Origin: Paenibacillus sp. LS1
Lineage (GTDB): Bacteria > Bacillota > Bacilli > Paenibacillales > Paenibacillaceae
NCBI RefSeq assembly: GCF_026013365.1
Contig: NZ_JAPDOE010000002.1
Coordinates: 1,178,001-1,242,000, forward strand
Length of the DNA stretch: 64,000 bases
Direction of reading: 5' to 3'
Shown: positions 60,954 to 64,000 of the stretch, one piece after another
Layout of the letters: each line of letters starts with the position of its first letter
How positions within the stretch are numbered: position 1 is the first letter of the stretch
Made by a program: the position numbers and the translations under genes
The notes under the pieces: generated by a model
The model's database searches: none
Seen by the model: only the letters and a program-made list of their open reading frames with translations
Told to the model about the DNA's origin: nothing

Positions 60954-61364
60954 TCAAAGATGTATCTCTTGGTCTTTATATACTTTTTTAGTTATCATTT
61001 TTGTATATTTTAATCTCGTGATTTCAATCTGGTCATTTGGCTGCATCATATTCAGAATAGGGCTATCTTTGATTAAAACTTTGCTATTACCTCGTCCCAA
61101 CCCTTTAACTATAATGATATTTTTATCCTTCTTCACATCTACAATTTGTCCGATCGTTATGAACTGCTCTTGTTTCTTGAGATCAAGATAAGTTACAAGG
61201 CCCAGTATACAAAATATAATAAAGCTACATGTTGATAATGCAGTTGTCCATGCAGGAGGATGATATACAAAGTATCTGGTAGCTAATTGAATTCCAATTA
61301 TAAAAACAAATAAAACGATGAGTAGGAATTGCTTTTTTAATTTCCCTTTAGCTTTTTCGTTCAT
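60954..61364 (-). CDS. hypothetical membrane protein
   Basis: A 136-residue protein: two membrane helices (FLLIVLFVFIIGIQLATRYF and ALSTCSFIIFCILGLVTYL), then a small beta-barrel-like domain (FITIGQIVDVKKDKNIIIVK .. NDQIEITRLKYTKM) resembling DUF3592-type domains. AAGGAG precedes the ATG. Unknown role. Confidence 0.6.
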   Translation of the reverse strand: MNEKAKGKLKKQFLLIVLFVFIIGIQLATRYFVYHPPAWTTALSTCSFIIFCILGLVTYLDLKKQEQFITIGQIVDVKKDKNIIIVKGLGRGNSKVLIKDSPILNMMQPNDQIEITRLKYTKMITKKVYKDQEIHL

Positions 61365-61410
61365 AGCTTCTCCTTCTAAGTAGATTTCACCATAGCCGTT
61401 ATTTCAAAAT

Positions 61411-61782
61411 TCACTTACGTAACTTTAGTAACTTCAAGTCAATAATAAAGTTTTGTTGTTTCAGAATATCCAACCCGAGAAGACCTTTATGATCTTTAGG
61501 CAATATGCCTACATCGATCTCTATATTCTCAATATAGTTTGTGCCTATTACAATCCTATCCATGATTTTTGTGTAGAAAGGAATACTGCCTCCAATCCCG
61601 TATGCTTCAAAAATCGAATCCCCTGTTTCATAAGTCACGCCGATTTCCTCTAAAATATCAGGACTAATGATCGTATGTGAAGATCCAGTGTCTATAATAA
61701 CATCGTCTATTATCAGTGTTCTTCCTCTAAATGTAACGGTAAGTGACGTTGTAATTAGCTGTCCATCATAGTTAATTTTCAT
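61411..61782 (-). CDS. retropepsin-like aspartic protease
   Basis: A 123-residue protein of the retroviral-type aspartyl protease family: one catalytic motif IIDTGSSHTIISPDI (Asp-Thr-Gly) and a second-strand GLLGLDILKQQNFIID. It would be active as a dimer and is soluble. Starts within the last codons of the upstream small gene (11-nt overlap), so the two are coupled. Confidence 0.8.
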   Translation of the reverse strand: MKINYDGQLITTSLTVTFRGRTLIIDDVIIDTGSSHTIISPDILEEIGVTYETGDSIFEAYGIGGSIPFYTKIMDRIVIGTNYIENIEIDVGILPKDHKGLLGLDILKQQNFIIDLKLLKLRK

Positions 61783-62029
61783 TCGTATTACGTCTCACTC
61801 TCATTAATGGATCTTTACGGAGATGAATCACAAAGTCTTGATTCGAAGTATGATATACAACGTTACCAGGCTCTACTCGAAAAAACTCTTTATTCGCATC
61901 TTGTTCTGATACGGTACGAATTGGTGCAACTTCATCTACAATTTTTTTGTTATCTTCCTCATGATAATGAATGATAGAAACCAGAACAAATTGGTCAGGG
62001 AACAGTTCTCTAACCTCTTGCCATTTCAT
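61772..62029 (-). CDS. hypothetical protein coupled to retropepsin
   Basis: An 85-residue protein (MKWQEVRELFPDQFVLVSII, then a beta-rich body ending RVRRNTNEN). GGAGGT precedes the ATG. It overlaps the protease start and has no recognised domain; partner, substrate or regulator of the protease are possible roles. Confidence 0.65.
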   Translation of the reverse strand: MKWQEVRELFPDQFVLVSIIHYHEEDNKKIVDEVAPIRTVSEQDANKEFFRVEPGNVVYHTSNQDFVIHLRKDPLMRVRRNTNEN

Positions 62030-62098
62030 GTGTTTTACCTCCTGTTATTCGTATTGGTTCAACTTTCTATTATTTTAACATATACCCTTACTTCATAT

Positions 62099-62114
62099 AT
62101 CATTCCTGTATTCA
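62099..62114 (-). repeat. left half of an attC-like element
   Basis: ATCATTCCTGTATTCA matches the left end (AACATTCCTGTCTTCA) of the copy at 50967. No right arm is evident before the terminator at 62165. Confidence 0.35.
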
Positions 62115-62164
62115 TAACACCCAACCTAGTCCAATGTATCCTCACTCAAGTATGTAACATGTAC

Positions 62165-62230
62165 AAAGAAACCGTCTCCTTTGGTAAATGGTTGCTCTCA
62201 CTTCCATTTACTACGGAACGGTTTCTTTTG
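62165..62230. terminator. long hairpin after AraC/SBP gene
   Basis: AAAGAAACCGT..TCC..GGTAAATGG pairs with CCATTTAC..GGA..ACGGTTTCTTT; T-rich on the plus strand after the stem and T-rich on the minus strand too. It lies 28 nt past the minus-strand regulator stop. Confidence 0.7.
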
Positions 62231-62257
62231 TTTTTCCCTCATGAAAAAGCTACCTGC

Positions 62258-63979
62258 TCAAGCCAACAACGCCTGCTCGATCTGATCCACAATGCCATTG
62301 ATACCTGTAGGCCCATAACAGCCGATCCATGTCGCGGCATCTACGGAGTGTATTTGCTGTCGCTCATCCGTATCAAGCATCCCCCAGACACGTTGCTCGG
62401 TTGCGGATATGCCCTCCTGCATGATCTCATTGCTAAGCAAAAAGTAGTGGCTCGCCTGCACAGCCGGTAATCTCTCAACTGAAATATGATAGGCCGTGTC
62501 GGTGGTATCTGCTACAAATAACGGGACAGGCAGACCCAGATCACGGTACAGCACAGAACCTGTGCGGTGAGAGGCAGAATGTACGCGAACGAGAGAATCT
62601 AGTGGACGAATCAGTGCCACGCTCTTACCTGCCAGTACTGGAGCAAGTTCTTCAGAAAGCAATGTGGTTCGTCGGTGATAATCCGCAAGTATTCGTTTTG
62701 CCTCTGCTCGCTTACCTGTCAGTTCCCCAAACAGGCTTAGGATGGTCTGCCAGCTCTCATTGCGCTTAAACATAAGAACAGGAGCGAACCGGCTTAACCG
62801 TTCATAGTACTGATCATGCACCTCGGTGCAAATAATTAGATCCGGCAACAGTCGTTCCACACCAAGCAGATCAGGGTACTCATACGTTCCGAGTATCTCG
62901 GTACCCTGAAGTCCTGCCCTGATATATTGCGGGAAATGGAACGTTCCACTTCCCAATCCCACACTTCCCGCTGGAGATAATCCAAGCGCAAGCAAATGAT
63001 CCGCATATTGCACATCGAGTACGGCGATACGTTGCGGAGAACGGGTGACAGGATATTCACCTCGCATATGGCATATCACTGGACCTTGGTCCGACTCGTA
63101 CGAAGAAGCCATGCGATTCCGCAGCAAGGATTGAGCATAGTTTGTATCTGATTCTTTAGCGGCATCAAGCCGATAACGCAGCGGAGGGACGCCATAATAT
63201 TTTTTAAACGCCCTACTGAAATAATACATGTCGCGATAGCCCATCTTTTCAGCAATTTCTCCAATGGACGCATCCGTATGATGCAGCATCCGCGATGCAT
63301 TTTCCATCCGTAGCTGGATGACGTATTCCATCGGTCCAAGCTGCTTCTCTTGTTTGAATCGTCGCTGTAACTGCCTAACGCTGCAACCGGCAAGAGCTGC
63401 CAGTTCCTTAAGCTCCAGATTCTGGCGATAATGCGATGATATATATGACACGACTACATCCACCATGTCGGACTCTGCTCCGCCTTGACCACGTTCATAC
63501 TCCATGATCAGTTCATAGATCATCCCCTGGAGCAACGCATGGGCATGAAACCGTTCCAGTCCTTCGCCACGACGCCATTTGCCAACGATTTTTTCCGCAT
63601 TCTGGATCCATTCTGCCTGAGTCACAGGGTTCTGAATAAACGAATTTTGCAGCGGATGTTTGCGATACGAGGGCATGACATGGGAGGCTCCTTCTATGGA
63701 AGAAGCCTCGTACATGATCACGATATAATAAAGTTCGTCTGATCTGGCCGTCAGCGTAAAGGATGATCCCTTCACCACATGACAGGCAAAAGAAGCTCCA
63801 ATGTGGCAACCCTCGCCATCCATTGCAAGCTCCCCTTCACCTCCATATGCCAACAGCAGCACATTTGAAGTTAAATCCGTTTCGTGTAAAACGCTGCCTG
63901 TCTGCAAAGTACCGCTATACCCGTCAAGCATCTTGATCGTTGTATCACTCCATAGACTTGTCTGTTCTTGCAGCGGCAT
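62258..63979 (-). CDS. AraC-type regulator fused to siderophore-binding domain (Btr-like)
   Basis: A 573-residue regulator like that at 25294: N-terminal cupin-like part, double AraC helix-turn-helix (~185-280; LKELAALAGCSVRQLQRRFK and GYRDMYYFSRAFKKYYGVPP), then a substrate-binding fold (IAVLDVQYADHLLALGLSPA, LLPDLIICTEVHDQYYE, SVALIRPLDSLVRVHSASHR). Likely a siderophore-sensing activator. ATG at 63979, 9 nt from GGAG; an ATG nine nt earlier abuts it. Its target operon probably lies beyond the window edge. Confidence 0.87.
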   Translation of the reverse strand: MPLQEQTSLWSDTTIKMLDGYSGTLQTGSVLHETDLTSNVLLLAYGGEGELAMDGEGCHIGASFACHVVKGSSFTLTARSDELYYIVIMYEASSIEGASHVMPSYRKHPLQNSFIQNPVTQAEWIQNAEKIVGKWRRGEGLERFHAHALLQGMIYELIMEYERGQGGAESDMVDVVVSYISSHYRQNLELKELAALAGCSVRQLQRRFKQEKQLGPMEYVIQLRMENASRMLHHTDASIGEIAEKMGYRDMYYFSRAFKKYYGVPPLRYRLDAAKESDTNYAQSLLRNRMASSYESDQGPVICHMRGEYPVTRSPQRIAVLDVQYADHLLALGLSPAGSVGLGSGTFHFPQYIRAGLQGTEILGTYEYPDLLGVERLLPDLIICTEVHDQYYERLSRFAPVLMFKRNESWQTILSLFGELTGKRAEAKRILADYHRRTTLLSEELAPVLAGKSVALIRPLDSLVRVHSASHRTGSVLYRDLGLPVPLFVADTTDTAYHISVERLPAVQASHYFLLSNEIMQEGISATEQRVWGMLDTDERQQIHSVDAATWIGCYGPTGINGIVDQIEQALLA

Positions 63980-64000
63980 TTCTCTCATCTCCTGACAATC

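Noticed and set aside
1..64000. tRNA, rRNA, T-box or classic riboswitch
   Set aside because: No sequence with the conserved arms or cores of these was found by reading; a covariance-model scan would be needed to exclude them fully.

Overview
The window looks like chromosomal DNA of a Paenibacillus-type Firmicute. The signs are AGGAGG ribosome sites with frequent GTG and TTG starts, a YesM/YesN sensor pair beside LplB/YtcP-type sugar permeases and a large lipoprotein sugar-binding protein, Btr-like AraC regulators fused to siderophore-binding domains, a FusB-type EF-G-binding protein, and a Spo0E-like peptide. No rRNA, tRNA, CRISPR array, intact insertion sequence or intact integrase was seen.

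Regions: (1) 1-12.5 kb is mostly minus-strand housekeeping and accessory metabolism: GNAT acetyltransferases, isochorismatase-like hydrolase, AAA ATPase, GT2/GtrA glycosyltransferase with phosphodiester glycosidase, radical SAM protein, PNP oxidase, histidine phosphatase, Nudix hydrolase, and a decayed DUF4304-like gene. (2) 12.6-17.9 kb holds a heme-stress operon, hssR-hssS-hrtB-hrtA, divergent from a CDF zinc-type exporter with a consensus promoter and an ArsR/SmtB-like operator. (3) 18-23.9 kb is a run of small hypothetical and possibly immunity-related genes, including an R2K ATP-grasp and a gene broken by an in-frame TAA. (4) 24-27 kb is an iron module: an orphan siderophore-binding lipoprotein and an AraC/substrate-binding fusion regulator, each with a Fur-box-like site. 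(5) 27-33.8 kb is mixed: DUF4085, two hypothetical proteins, Nudix, HxlR with a divergent quinone reductase, FusB-like protein, metallo-beta-lactamase fold hydrolase, frameshifted GNAT, lipoprotein. (6) 34-42 kb is a carbohydrate ABC importer: two permeases on minus, divergent from YesM-like kinase, YesN-like regulator and binding protein on plus, with a MITE-like repeat before the binding protein gene.

(7) 43-62 kb is the notable part. It is AT-rich and almost all genes are on the minus strand and are orphans. Many genes are separated by 65-130 bp elements that share one plan and one polarity: an outer imperfect stem TAAC..GTTA, an asymmetric spacer, a second stem TTCACG..CGTGAA, and a variable folded middle. 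Two decayed C-terminal pieces of a tyrosine recombinase, sharing the same ~115 bp downstream flank, sit at 51.9 and 58.7 kb at the head of two such runs. This resembles an integron: recombinase, attI-like flank, gene cassettes, attC-like sites. Cargo includes a RelA/SpoT-domain protein paired with a GTPase, a SEC-C protein, a CoiA-like zinc protein, DUF1643, an Imm1-like protein and several gene fragments. Integron-like arrays in a Firmicute would be unusual; the interpretation is an inference to be tested.

(8) 62.2-64 kb is a second AraC/siderophore-binding fusion regulator.
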